A stretch of DNA of 46,500 bases, taken from CAYOKT01 sp964404605 (lineage in GTDB: Bacteria; Electryoneota; Electryoneia; Electryoneales; Electryoneaceae). The translations under genes were made by a program, and so were the position numbers. The notes below the pieces were generated by a model, which was not told where the DNA came from, made no database searches, and worked only from the letters and a program-made list of their open reading frames with translations. The DNA lies in NCBI GenBank assembly GCA_964404605.1, contig CAYOKT010000015.1, positions 1 through 46,500 of the forward strand, in the 5' to 3' direction. This document shows, in pieces, positions 31,646-39,275 of this stretch (its first letter is position 1; every line of letters begins with the position of its first letter).

Positions 31646-32764
31646 ATGGCGCGCATCGTCCGCAAATACGGTGGGAGCAGCCTGCGCGAGCCGGAGCAGA
31701 TCCGGCGCGTCGCGCGGCACATCGCCGACATGCGCTGGCGCGGCGACGAGGTCGTCGTCGTCGTCTCCGCGATGGCGCGGACGACGGACGAGCTGATCTC
31801 CCTCGCCCGGCAGCTTCACCCCGACCCCCCCCGCCGCGAGATGGACATGCTCCTCTCGGTCGGGGAGAGAATCTCCTCCTCCCTGCTCGCCCTGGCGATC
31901 GAGGCGGAAGGCATCGGCGCGGTGAGCTACACCGGCAGCCAGGTGGGCCTGATCACGGACAACCACCACGGCGAGGCGCGCATCGTCGAAGTGCGCCCCT
32001 TCCGTCTCCTCGAAGCGCTGGAGAAGGACCTGGTGGTCGTCGTCGCCGGGTTCCAGGGGGTCTCCACGGAGAAGGAGATCACCACCCTCGGCCGTGGCGG
32101 CAGCGACGCCACCGCGGTGGCGCTGGCGGCGGCCATCGAAGCGGACCGGTGCGAATTGATGAAGGACGTGCCGGGCCTTTACACCACCGATCCCGCCGTG
32201 GTGGAGGAAGCGGAGTTGATCAAGGCGGTGGATTTCGAGGCGGCGCTGCGCCTCGCCCAGGGCGGTGTGCCGGCGCTGCAGAGCGAAGCCGCACGCCTCG
32301 CCCGCGACCACAAGGTCCCGCTGAGCATCGGCGACAGCGCCACGGACCGGAGCGGAACGATCATCACCGACCGGCCGCTGGACTGCGGCGACGTTCTCGG
32401 GATCGCGCGCCTCGACGGCTTGCGGCGCAGGCAGGGAACCGGTCCCCTGCCGGGCGGCGGGCAGAGGGTGCGCCTGGTGGAAAACCGCGACCGCTGGGTG
32501 GCCTGGGAACGCGCCGAACCCGGGGAGGAGGCGCCGCTCAGCGCCCTCACGGTGGTCACCTCGGGCCGGCCGGTGGAAGGACTGCACGAGATGGTCGTGC
32601 AAACCCTCGCGGCCGCTTCCATCGAGACCTTCGGCCTGATGGAAAGGCTTGAGGAGGTCTGGGTCTGCATGGAAACGGCCCGGGCGGACGAGGCGCAACG
32701 GCTCCTGCACCGGGCCTGCGCAGAGCGCGGCTGGTTTGTGCGACGAACGGAGAGCATGAGGTGA
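31646..32764 (+). CDS. lysC: Aspartate kinase with shortened regulatory domain
   Basis: A 372-residue aspartokinase that starts the aspartate family pathway. The ATG at 31646 (MARIVRKYGGSSLREPEQI) restores the phosphate-binding KxGGSS motif; an upstream in-frame ATG lies inside dapB. The kinase core has VVSAMARTTDELI, LLSVGERISSSLLAL, TTLGRGGSDATAVALAAAI and MKDVPGLYTTDP. The C-terminal part is unusual: after SGTIITDRPLDCGDVLGI the first ACT segment is reduced and diverged, and one ACT-like unit (HEMVVQTLAAASIETFGLM) remains. Typical lysine-sensitive enzymes are about 400-450 residues, so allosteric control may be altered. Confidence 0.9.
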   Translation: MARIVRKYGGSSLREPEQIRRVARHIADMRWRGDEVVVVVSAMARTTDELISLARQLHPDPPRREMDMLLSVGERISSSLLALAIEAEGIGAVSYTGSQVGLITDNHHGEARIVEVRPFRLLEALEKDLVVVVAGFQGVSTEKEITTLGRGGSDATAVALAAAIEADRCELMKDVPGLYTTDPAVVEEAELIKAVDFEAALRLAQGGVPALQSEAARLARDHKVPLSIGDSATDRSGTIITDRPLDCGDVLGIARLDGLRRRQGTGPLPGGGQRVRLVENRDRWVAWERAEPGEEAPLSALTVVTSGRPVEGLHEMVVQTLAAASIETFGLMERLEEVWVCMETARADEAQRLLHRACAERGWFVRRTESMR

Positions 32765-34488
32765 ACAGGCTCACACCGCCGGCTGCTCTCCTGCTTATCT
32801 TTCTGGTCGGTTGTGCGGCACCTCTTAAAGAGGAAACGAAGATGACGCCCTCCCAGCAGGCCGCCGAAACCACGAAGAGTCCTGTCGAAGAGAAACGTGG
32901 CAGCCTTGCTCCCCGTGTTATACAGGGCAGGCAACCCCTTGTCCGTGTCGGTCTGCTCGAAGGGTACGACCACGTCGATTTCCGTATCCGCGGCGCGTTC
33001 AACCTGACGACGATCGACGGCAGGGAGATCTATGCGGGAATCACCTCGGACCGGCGCTGGCGCTGCCGCGTGGAGGAAGCCAAGCCCGCCAAGTATGTTT
33101 ACAGCGTTCTCGTCAAGACCCTTGATACGGAAAAAAAGGCCGATAAACTCGCCGAATGGCTGCGCAGCAACGGGCAGCCTGCCCGGGTGCTGCCCTTCGG
33201 CCGTGAGGTGCAGATCGGTAAAACCCTGATCCACCAGGGCAGGCGCTGGCGGGTGATCGTCGGGGCCTACGACCGCGAGGACGAGGTCCGGCCCCTGCTC
33301 GACAAGGTGCGCACACTGGACGGCGAGTTGCACCCGCGTGTGCTCCGACACCGTGTCGAGGATGCCTCCGGCAGGGTGGAGGTGTACGACGCGGAATATG
33401 ACCTCAGCGCCATCGTCCCCACCGGGTTCCGGCTGATTCCCGCCGACGAGAACACCGAATTCACCCTCTACGATGTTCGTGTCGGGGCGGGCTTCTCCTG
33501 GGAGCGCCTGGAGGACCATGTCTACCGCGGGGTCATCGAGATCCGGGTGGACCACACGGCCAACCTGCTGGCGCTCAACGAGCTTCTCCTCGATGACTAC
33601 CTGAAGGGAGTGATCCCCTCCGAGATGCACCCCTCCTATCCCATGGAGGCGCTGAAGGCGCAGGCGGTGGCGGCGCGGAGTTACACCGTGGCAAAGCTCG
33701 CCAGCCGTCCCGCGAACGACCCCATCGACTTCCCGGCCACCGTGATGTTCCAGGTGTACTCGGGAGTGACGAAGGAGGACGAGGCGACCACCCGGGCGGT
33801 ACTCGAGACCTCCGGCGAGGTGCTCAAATCGGGGTCGCGGGTGTGCGAGGCCTACTTCTGCGCCAACAGCGGCGGCCATACGGAGAGCAAGGAGTACTGG
33901 AACCCGCCGGGGGAGGACTACCTCGTCGGCCGGCCGGTGATGAGCCCGAAGAACGCCCGGGCCTTCAACCTCGACCTGAGGAAAGAGGTGGATGTCGAGA
34001 AGTGGGTGCAGAGCCACCCGGAGAGCTACTCCAACCCGCGCGGAACGAACATCGACTTCCTCAACCGGAACGCCCGCTATTTCCGCTGGGAGGTCACCTA
34101 TCCGAGGCCGGAGCTGGAGGAGATCATCCGGCGGAAGCTGGGGTTCGACATCGGCACCCTGATCGACATCCAGCCCCTGCGGCGCGGGGTCTCCGGGCGG
34201 ATCATCGAACTCGAGATCCTCGGCACGCTGCGGAACCACAAGGTGCGGGGGGAGTTGGCCATCCGCCGGGTGCTCAGCGAGACCACCCTGAACAGCTCCT
34301 GCTTCGTCGTCAAGCTGGTGATGGGCGACATCGGCAACCCGGTGGAGATTACCTTCGTCGGCGCCGGCTTCGGGCACGGCGTCGGCATGGACCAGACCGC
34401 CGCCGGGGTCATGGCCGTCGAGAGGATGAAATACCCCGACATCCTGAAACGCTTCTACAAGGGCGCGCGCATCGAGAAGATCTGGTAG
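32761..34488 (+). CDS. SpoIID/LytB-domain lipoprotein with SPOR domain
   Basis: A 575-residue envelope protein. It starts with GTG at 32761, overlapping the lysC stop by four bases, and has a lipoprotein signal (PPAALLLIFLVGC). A SPOR-type repeat fold lies at about residues 105-185 (KYVYSVLVKTLDTEKKADKL, RRWRVIVGAYDREDE), which binds denuded glycan. A SpoIID domain spans about 255-560, with catalytic Glu288 in IPSEMHPSYPMEALKAQAVA and the conserved CANSGGHTES and GAGFGHGVGMDQ. SpoIID proteins are lytic transglycosylases acting on peptidoglycan without stem peptides. Placement behind dapA-dapB-lysC links wall precursor supply with wall remodelling. Confidence 0.92.
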   Translation: MNRLTPPAALLLIFLVGCAAPLKEETKMTPSQQAAETTKSPVEEKRGSLAPRVIQGRQPLVRVGLLEGYDHVDFRIRGAFNLTTIDGREIYAGITSDRRWRCRVEEAKPAKYVYSVLVKTLDTEKKADKLAEWLRSNGQPARVLPFGREVQIGKTLIHQGRRWRVIVGAYDREDEVRPLLDKVRTLDGELHPRVLRHRVEDASGRVEVYDAEYDLSAIVPTGFRLIPADENTEFTLYDVRVGAGFSWERLEDHVYRGVIEIRVDHTANLLALNELLLDDYLKGVIPSEMHPSYPMEALKAQAVAARSYTVAKLASRPANDPIDFPATVMFQVYSGVTKEDEATTRAVLETSGEVLKSGSRVCEAYFCANSGGHTESKEYWNPPGEDYLVGRPVMSPKNARAFNLDLRKEVDVEKWVQSHPESYSNPRGTNIDFLNRNARYFRWEVTYPRPELEEIIRRKLGFDIGTLIDIQPLRRGVSGRIIELEILGTLRNHKVRGELAIRRVLSETTLNSSCFVVKLVMGDIGNPVEITFVGAGFGHGVGMDQTAAGVMAVERMKYPDILKRFYKGARIEKIW

Positions 34489-34564
34489 CGCCCGCCGCGC
34501 CCGCGGCAGCAGAATGTCCCATCGTGGTGTAGCTCCCCAGCATCCCCGATCGGCGGGAGGCCGG

Positions 34565-34593
34565 TTGAGGCGGGTGCCGGGAGCCGCTATCTT
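34565..34593 (+). promoter_or_regulatory. Candidate promoter of prfB
   Basis: TTGAGG and TATCTT are separated by 17 bases, with the predicted transcription start near 34600, about 70 bases before the prfB ATG. It lies in a 181-base gap between genes. Confidence 0.55.
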
Positions 34594-34669
34594 CTCCCGG
34601 GCGGGTGCGCCGTGTTTCCCGGGAGTGCCGCGCGCCCCGGCCGGTCAACCGAGAACGAAGAGGAGTTCG

Positions 34670-35789
34670 ATGCTTACCCCGCAAGAAGCGCGCGAACAGT
34701 GGAAAGTGCTGAAGCAGAAGGTCGCCGACCTGCGGAGGTATCTTTGACGTCGAGACCCGCCGCAACCAGGCGGACAAGCTGGATGCGAAGACCTCCGAAC
34801 CCGGCTTCTGGGACGACCAGGAGCGGGCCCAATCCCTCCTGAAGGAAGCCTCGACCCACCGCCGCATCGTCGAAAGCTGGGATGAACTGTCCCGCGATAT
34901 CGCCGAGTTCGAAGTCTACATCGAGTTGCTGGAAGAGGACCCCGAAGGGGCCGCCGGCGAGGCGGAGACCATCCTCGCGAAGCTGAACGAACGGGTCGAG
35001 GAGATGGAGTTGCGGAGGATGCTCTCCGGCCCCAACGACGCCCGGGACTGCATCCTCAACATCAAGCCGGGCGCGGGCGGCACCGAGTCCCAGGACTGGG
35101 CGTCGATGCTCTTCCGGATGTACGTCCGCTACCTGGAGCGCCGCGGGTACACCTACCGGGTGATCGACCTGCAGCCGGGCGAGGAGGCCGGGATCAAGTC
35201 GGCGGCGGTCGAGGTGTCCGGCGACCATCCCTACGGCTACCTGAAGGCGGAGTCCGGGGTGCACCGCCTGGTGCGGATCAGCCCCTTCGATTCGAACGCC
35301 CGCCGCCACACCTCCTTCGCCAGCGTCTTCGTCTACCCCGATGCCGAGGAGATCGGCGAGATCGAGATCAACCCCGCGGACCTCCGCGTGGACACCTACC
35401 GCGCCTCCGGCGCGGGCGGGCAGCATGTGAACAAGACGGATTCCGCGGTGCGCCTGACCCATATCCCCACCGGGATCGTCGCCACCTGCCAGGCCGAACG
35501 CAGCCAGCACCGCAACCGCGAAGCGGCGATGCGCTTCCTCAAGGCGAAGCTGTACCAGAAGAAGCTCGAGGAAGAGTTGAAGAAAAAGGCGGAGCTGGAG
35601 GAGATGAAGAGCGACATCGGCTGGGGAAACCAGATCCGCAGCTATGTCTTTCATCCCTACAAGATGGTCAAGGACCTGCGGACCGGGGTGGAGACGAGCA
35701 ACGTCGAACAGGTGATGGACGGCGACATCCACCCGTTCATCACCGCCTACCTGATCGGCAGGAAGCGGGAGAAGCACCCGGTCGAATAG
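34670..35789 (+). CDS. prfB: Peptide chain release factor 2 (programmed +1 frameshift)
   Basis: RF2 ends translation at UGA and UAA. The 25-codon leader frame MLTPQEAREQWKVLKQKVAD runs to an in-frame TGA at 34745-34747; skipping one base at CTT-T continues as DVETRRNQADKLDAK to the stop at 35789, giving about 372 residues. The stop-codon recognition tripeptide SPF is in RISPFDSNARRHTSFA, and the peptidyl-transferase motif GGQ is at residues 249-251 in SGAGGQHVNKTDSAV. The ATG has AGGAG upstream. RF2 levels should be self-regulated, since scarce RF2 favours the frameshift. This is not a pseudogene. Confidence 0.97.
34734..34748 (+). promoter_or_regulatory. prfB: prfB programmed +1 frameshift signal
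   Basis: GGAGG at 34734-34738, a three-base spacer TAT, then CTT TGA C. The Shine-Dalgarno-like element, its spacing from CTT, and the TGAC stop context match the classic E. coli recoding site. Confidence 0.97.
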
Positions 35790-35871
35790 GGCGCGGCATC
35801 TCCCGCCCGTCGGAGCCACCCTCTCCACCGTGCGCACGTCGCACGCGGTCCCATCCCGACACGGATCACCC

Positions 35872-36252
35872 ATGGGCAGAAGACGGAAAAAGCGTTTCCC
35901 CTGCGGGCATGAAGGCTACGGCGCCTTCTGCCACCGCTGCCGGGAGGAGGAGAAGAAGATGCAGCAGCACCGCGGGGAGAAAGACGCCCTGCGGCGGGTG
36001 CGCTCCTCCGATCCGATCCCCCTCGACCACCTCCCCCCGGCGCAGGAGTCGAAGGCGCGCAGCATCCTCCGGGCGCTGGCGGAAGGGGCCGCACCCCACG
36101 GCCTCGGGGGGCGGCGCTGGGTGCAGCAGCGCCGGGAGATCGTCGTCTTTGACCTGGGGAAGCGTTACCGGCTGATCGTCCGCGAGGAGGGGGGGCGGCT
36201 CACCCCGGAGAAGGCCCTCTCGCACGAGGAATACAACAAGTACAAGCCCTGA
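35872..36252 (+). CDS. Small zinc-finger protein with RelE-like C-terminal part
   Basis: A 126-residue protein that I cannot name. The ATG at 35872 (MGRRRKKRFPCGHEGYG) begins with a basic stretch, then a probable zinc site, Cys11-x-His13-x6-Cys20-x2-Cys23 (CGHEGYGAFCHRC). A charged linker follows. Residues about 58-126 (KARSILRALAEG, HGLGGRRWVQQRREIVVFDL, GKRYRLIVREEGGR, ending LSHEEYNKYK) have the strand order and ending of RelE/HigB-type ribonuclease toxins, but the match is by eye and weak. No antitoxin-like gene is adjacent. It lies downstream of prfB and convergent with an HD-GYP gene about 15 bases away after gap collapse. An RNA- or ribosome-binding role is a guess. Confidence 0.65.
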   Translation: MGRRRKKRFPCGHEGYGAFCHRCREEEKKMQQHRGEKDALRRVRSSDPIPLDHLPPAQESKARSILRALAEGAAPHGLGGRRWVQQRREIVVFDLGKRYRLIVREEGGRLTPEKALSHEEYNKYKP

Positions 36253-36266
36253 AGCGCTGCGGTCCC

Positions 36267-36321
36267 GCTACTGGATCGACCGGACGATGGAGAGCTGGCG
36301 CACCTCCGCCAGCGGCAGCAC
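36267..36321. repeat. 55-bp contig-end duplicate, left copy
   Basis: Identical to 36422-36476. It is the last 18 codons or so of the HD-GYP gene repeated before the gap, and is an assembly artefact. Confidence 0.95.
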
Positions 36322-36421
36322 NNNNNNNNNNNNNNNNNNNNNNNNNNNNNNNNNNNNNNNNNNNNNNNNNNNNNNNNNNNNNNNNNNNNNNNNNNNNNNN
36401 NNNNNNNNNNNNNNNNNNNNN
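36322..36421. other. Assembly gap (100 N) that is really a contig overlap
   Basis: Exactly 100 N bases with the same 55-base flank on both sides. Collapsing it leaves about 14 bases between the convergent stop codons of the zinc-finger and HD-GYP genes. Confidence 0.95.
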
Positions 36422-36476
36422 GCTACTGGATCGACCGGACGATGGAGAGCTGGCGCACCTCCGCCAGCGGCAGCAC
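36422..36476. repeat. 55-bp contig-end duplicate, right copy
   Basis: Identical to 36267-36321; this copy is the real 3' end of the HD-GYP gene at 36423-37490. Confidence 0.95.
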
Positions 36477-37490
36477 CGGGGCCTCCTCCCTGGTGAACTG
36501 GAAGCCGGTCGCGGTCTCGATGATCCGCACCACGGGCCGCTCGGGTTCCTCCCGGTTCTGCTCGAGAACCAGCCCCTTCTCCCCGGAGGAGAGGAGCACC
36601 TCGGTGCCGGTGGGATAGGGCATGACGAAGCTGAGGAACGTCCTCAGCGTCTTGCGGTCGAGCTTCCCCTTCATCTCCAGGGACTTGAGCAGTTCGATCA
36701 CCTTGTCGGCGGGCCAGCCCTTCTTGTAGGGCCGGTCGCTGCGGAGGGCGTCCCAGATGTCCGCCACGGTGATCAACTTCGCCCAGGGGTGGATGTCGCC
36801 CGCCTTGCGCCGGTCGGGGTAGCCGCTGCCATCGAGGGACTCATGGTGCTGGCGGGCCAACGCCCAGATCAACGGCTCGGTTTCAGTACGCTCGCTTAGG
36901 AGGTCGAAACCCCGCAGCGGGTGGTTTTGCACCTCCTTCCGCTCCTCGTCGTCCAGCGGCCCCTTCTTGTTCAGGATGTCCAGCGAGATCTCCATTTTAC
37001 CGATGTCGTGGAACAGCCCGCCCATCGCCAGCATCTGGAGCTCGCTGCGCTCCAACCCGATTTCACGTCCGATGGTCAGGGAGAGCGCGGTCACATTGAC
37101 CGAGTGGCGGAAGGTGTAATCATCGTAGGTGCGCAGGTCGTGGATGGTGACCGTAATGTCCTTCCGCTCGAGGATCTCATCGACCATCACCTCGGCGATG
37201 TGGCGGACACGCCTCACGCGGTCCTTGCTCAGCGCGTTGAAGTTCCGGTAGGCGTCTTCCAGGGTGGTGACCGCCAGGGTGCGGGTGCGCTCGGAGATCG
37301 TTTCGGTGGGGATGCAGTCCTCGCTAAGCTTGTCCTCGATATAGAGGGCGCTGATCCCCCGCTCCCCCAGCGCCCGGATCTCCCAGTCGCTGAGCTTATA
37401 GCCTTTGCGCAGCAGGGTTGTCGGGCCGAGGCGGATATCCATCGCGAGGATCGACCCCGGCACGACCTTTTCCAGCACGACCAGGTGCAT
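36423..37490 (-). CDS. HD-GYP domain protein (probable cyclic-di-GMP phosphodiesterase), second copy
   Basis: About 355 residues from the ATG at 37490 (MHLVVLEKVVPGSILAMDI), with GAGGG upstream; the frame continues 5' without conserved content. It is a paralogue of the protein at 25632-26813: the same DUF3391-like N-terminal cap (LLRKGYKLSDWEIRALGERG), HD-GYP core with FHDIGKMEISLDILNK and HHESLDGSGYPDRRK, and a short C-terminal beta segment beginning YPTGTEVLLSSGEKGL. All HD-GYP metal and signature residues are present. Its 3' end is affected by the false gap but the protein is complete. A -10-like TATATT lies on the minus strand at 37549-37554 without a matching -35. Confidence 0.88.
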   Translation of the reverse strand: MHLVVLEKVVPGSILAMDIRLGPTTLLRKGYKLSDWEIRALGERGISALYIEDKLSEDCIPTETISERTRTLAVTTLEDAYRNFNALSKDRVRRVRHIAEVMVDEILERKDITVTIHDLRTYDDYTFRHSVNVTALSLTIGREIGLERSELQMLAMGGLFHDIGKMEISLDILNKKGPLDDEERKEVQNHPLRGFDLLSERTETEPLIWALARQHHESLDGSGYPDRRKAGDIHPWAKLITVADIWDALRSDRPYKKGWPADKVIELLKSLEMKGKLDRKTLRTFLSFVMPYPTGTEVLLSSGEKGLVLEQNREEPERPVVRIIETATGFQFTREEAPVLPLAEVRQLSIVRSIQ

Positions 37491-37706
37491 CCCTTGTCCC
37501 TCAACGGTACTGCCGGCGGACCGGGCGCACCTGCCCCGATCCGAGAGAATATAGCACCACCGCATGAGAAATAGTCGCCATCCTCCCCGCCCTCGAAGCA
37601 GAGAACACCCCCGGCCGCCGCGCGGCGGGATACAAACGCCACCCAAAGGGACACTACGCCCGAAAAGGGAGAGGAAAAAGTTCTTCGGGAAGGGTGGGGT
37701 ACTCCC

Positions 37707-38948
37707 TTACGACCGGTTGGGATGGCCGGCGACGAGGACCGTGATGTCGTCGGCCTGTTCGGTCCCGCGGGAGAAGCGCTTCACACTCCGCACGATGCGC
37801 TTGCACAGCTCCGCCGGGTCCGCTTCGGAATGCCGGCGGACGACCCCCCACAACCGCTGCTCCTCGTACATCCCGCCCTCGATGTTCTCCGCTTCGGTAA
37901 CGCCGTCGGAGAAGAGCACCAGCCTCGAGCCCGGAGGAAAGGAGACTTCGCGGGTCTCGCGCGGCAGGCCGGGCATCACGCCGAGGGGCACCCCGGTGGC
38001 CTCCAGCCACTTCGCCCCGCCCTCCGGTCCGACCAGCAGCATCGGGTTGTGCCCGGCGCTCAGGTAGCGCAGCCGCCCGTCCGCGAGCAGTCCCATGAAC
38101 AGGGTGATGAAGGTTCCGCTGGGGAAAGCCTGGTGGTAGTATTCATCCACGCGGGCGAATTCCTCCAGCGGGTCGCTGCCCTGGGCGTTCTGGTAGCGCA
38201 GCAGGTTCGCCAGGCTCGCCATCCACAAGGCTGCGCCAGGCCCTTTTCCGCTCACATCGCCGAGGACCAGTTGATACCCCCGCGGGGTGGGAAAGGCGTC
38301 GTACAGGTCCCCGCCCAGGTTCCGCGCGGCATGGTACGTCGCCGCGATCTGGTAGGGCCCGGTGTCGGGAAAGGTTTCGGGGAGCATCCGCTGCTGGTAG
38401 GCGCGGGCGACCTCGAGTTCGCTCTCCATCCGCTGCCGGGCGAGGGCGTCCTCGTGCATCCTCGACTTCACCAGCGAGAGCGCCGCGAGCACCGCGAACC
38501 CCTCGAGGAGTTCCTGGTCGCCGCGGGTGAAGCGGTCGCCCCGGTTCCGGTTCAGCACCTGGAGGGTGCCGATCACCTTGCCCGAGGCGACGAGGGGAAC
38601 GCAGAGATACCCCCGGGTTCGGAAGCCCGTCTTCTGGTCCACCTTGTTGTAAAACCGGGAATCCCGGGAGATGTCGTGGATGTTCGCCGTGCTGCCGTTC
38701 TGCGCCACCCACCCCGCGACACCCTGCCCCATCGGGAAACGGATCTTCCAGGCCGCCTCACGGGAGAGGTTCGTCGAAGCGGCCATCTGCAGCTTGCGGG
38801 GGCGACCATTCACCAGGAACACGGAGGCCGCCTCGGCACCCAGCAACTCACGCGCCGAGTGGAGGAGCTGCTCGATCGTCTCCTGGTAATCGTGCGCGTC
38901 GAGCAGGTGGCGGGAAGCCCTGATCAGCGCCTCGGATTCCTTGCGCAT
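37707..38948 (-). CDS. GAF domain-SpoIIE (PP2C) serine phosphatase, RsbU-like
   Basis: A 413-residue cytoplasmic regulator. A GAF sensor domain covers about residues 20-165 (SVFLVNGRPRKLQMAAS, GVAGWVAQNGSTANIHDIS, VGTLQVLNRN region). A short helical linker (ELEVARAYQQRMLPETFP) leads to a SpoIIE/PP2C phosphatase with the metal-binding motifs NLGGDLYDAF, LGDVSGKGPGAALWMASL, YLSAGHNPMLLV and RLVLFSDGVTEAEN. Such proteins dephosphorylate anti-anti-sigma factors in partner-switching systems, but no STAS or anti-sigma gene is nearby. The ATG at 38948 has GAGGTG upstream. It is divergent from alr and adjacent to an HD-GYP gene on the same strand. Confidence 0.92.
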   Translation of the reverse strand: MRKESEALIRASRHLLDAHDYQETIEQLLHSARELLGAEAASVFLVNGRPRKLQMAASTNLSREAAWKIRFPMGQGVAGWVAQNGSTANIHDISRDSRFYNKVDQKTGFRTRGYLCVPLVASGKVIGTLQVLNRNRGDRFTRGDQELLEGFAVLAALSLVKSRMHEDALARQRMESELEVARAYQQRMLPETFPDTGPYQIAATYHAARNLGGDLYDAFPTPRGYQLVLGDVSGKGPGAALWMASLANLLRYQNAQGSDPLEEFARVDEYYHQAFPSGTFITLFMGLLADGRLRYLSAGHNPMLLVGPEGGAKWLEATGVPLGVMPGLPRETREVSFPPGSRLVLFSDGVTEAENIEGGMYEEQRLWGVVRRHSEADPAELCKRIVRSVKRFSRGTEQADDITVLVAGHPNRS

Positions 38949-39275
38949 TCGAACACCTCGGCACAGGGGAGAGCGGGCTCCCTCACGGGTTAGGCGTGGT
39001 AACGCACCGCCACTCCAGCCGCCGGCACGTGGAAGGAAGAGGATATCGTCATCCGGCTAAAAGTTAGGTCAACCTACGTCTTTTCGGCGGACAGCGCAAC
39101 CCGGGGAGCGAGACGAGCGAAATCCCTCCGGAGGGGTCGCGGTGGCTCGTTCCGCGCGGTTTTGGAGCACACTGCCGCCCGCCTCTTGTGCCCGGCGCGC
39201 CCGCCGTGTATCATGCGGGACAACCGTTCCGCCCTGCGGCTTCGCGCCGCACTCCATCGGATCAACCGGGCTGAA
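38949..39275. other. Divergent intergenic region
   Basis: This 327-base spacer separates the phosphatase from alr. It contains the alr promoter (39186-39214), a small palindrome TAGGT-CA-ACCTA at 39065-39076, and on the minus strand a TTGACC hexamer at 39067-39072 overlapping that palindrome without a good -10. I see no gene. Confidence 0.6.
39186..39214 (+). promoter_or_regulatory. Promoter of alr-lysS
   Basis: TTGTGC and TATCAT are separated by exactly 17 bases. The predicted transcript starts near 39221 and leaves a leader of about 55 bases before the alr ATG. Confidence 0.6.

Noticed and set aside
32179..34377. Long minus-strand open frame opposite lysC and the SpoIID gene
   Set aside because: The sense genes have full family motifs; the antisense frame shows none.
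34670..34747. Apparent premature stop (TGA) making prfB a pseudogene
   Set aside because: The surrounding GGAGG-TAT-CTT-TGA-C is the programmed +1 frameshift site and the downstream frame is intact to the normal stop.
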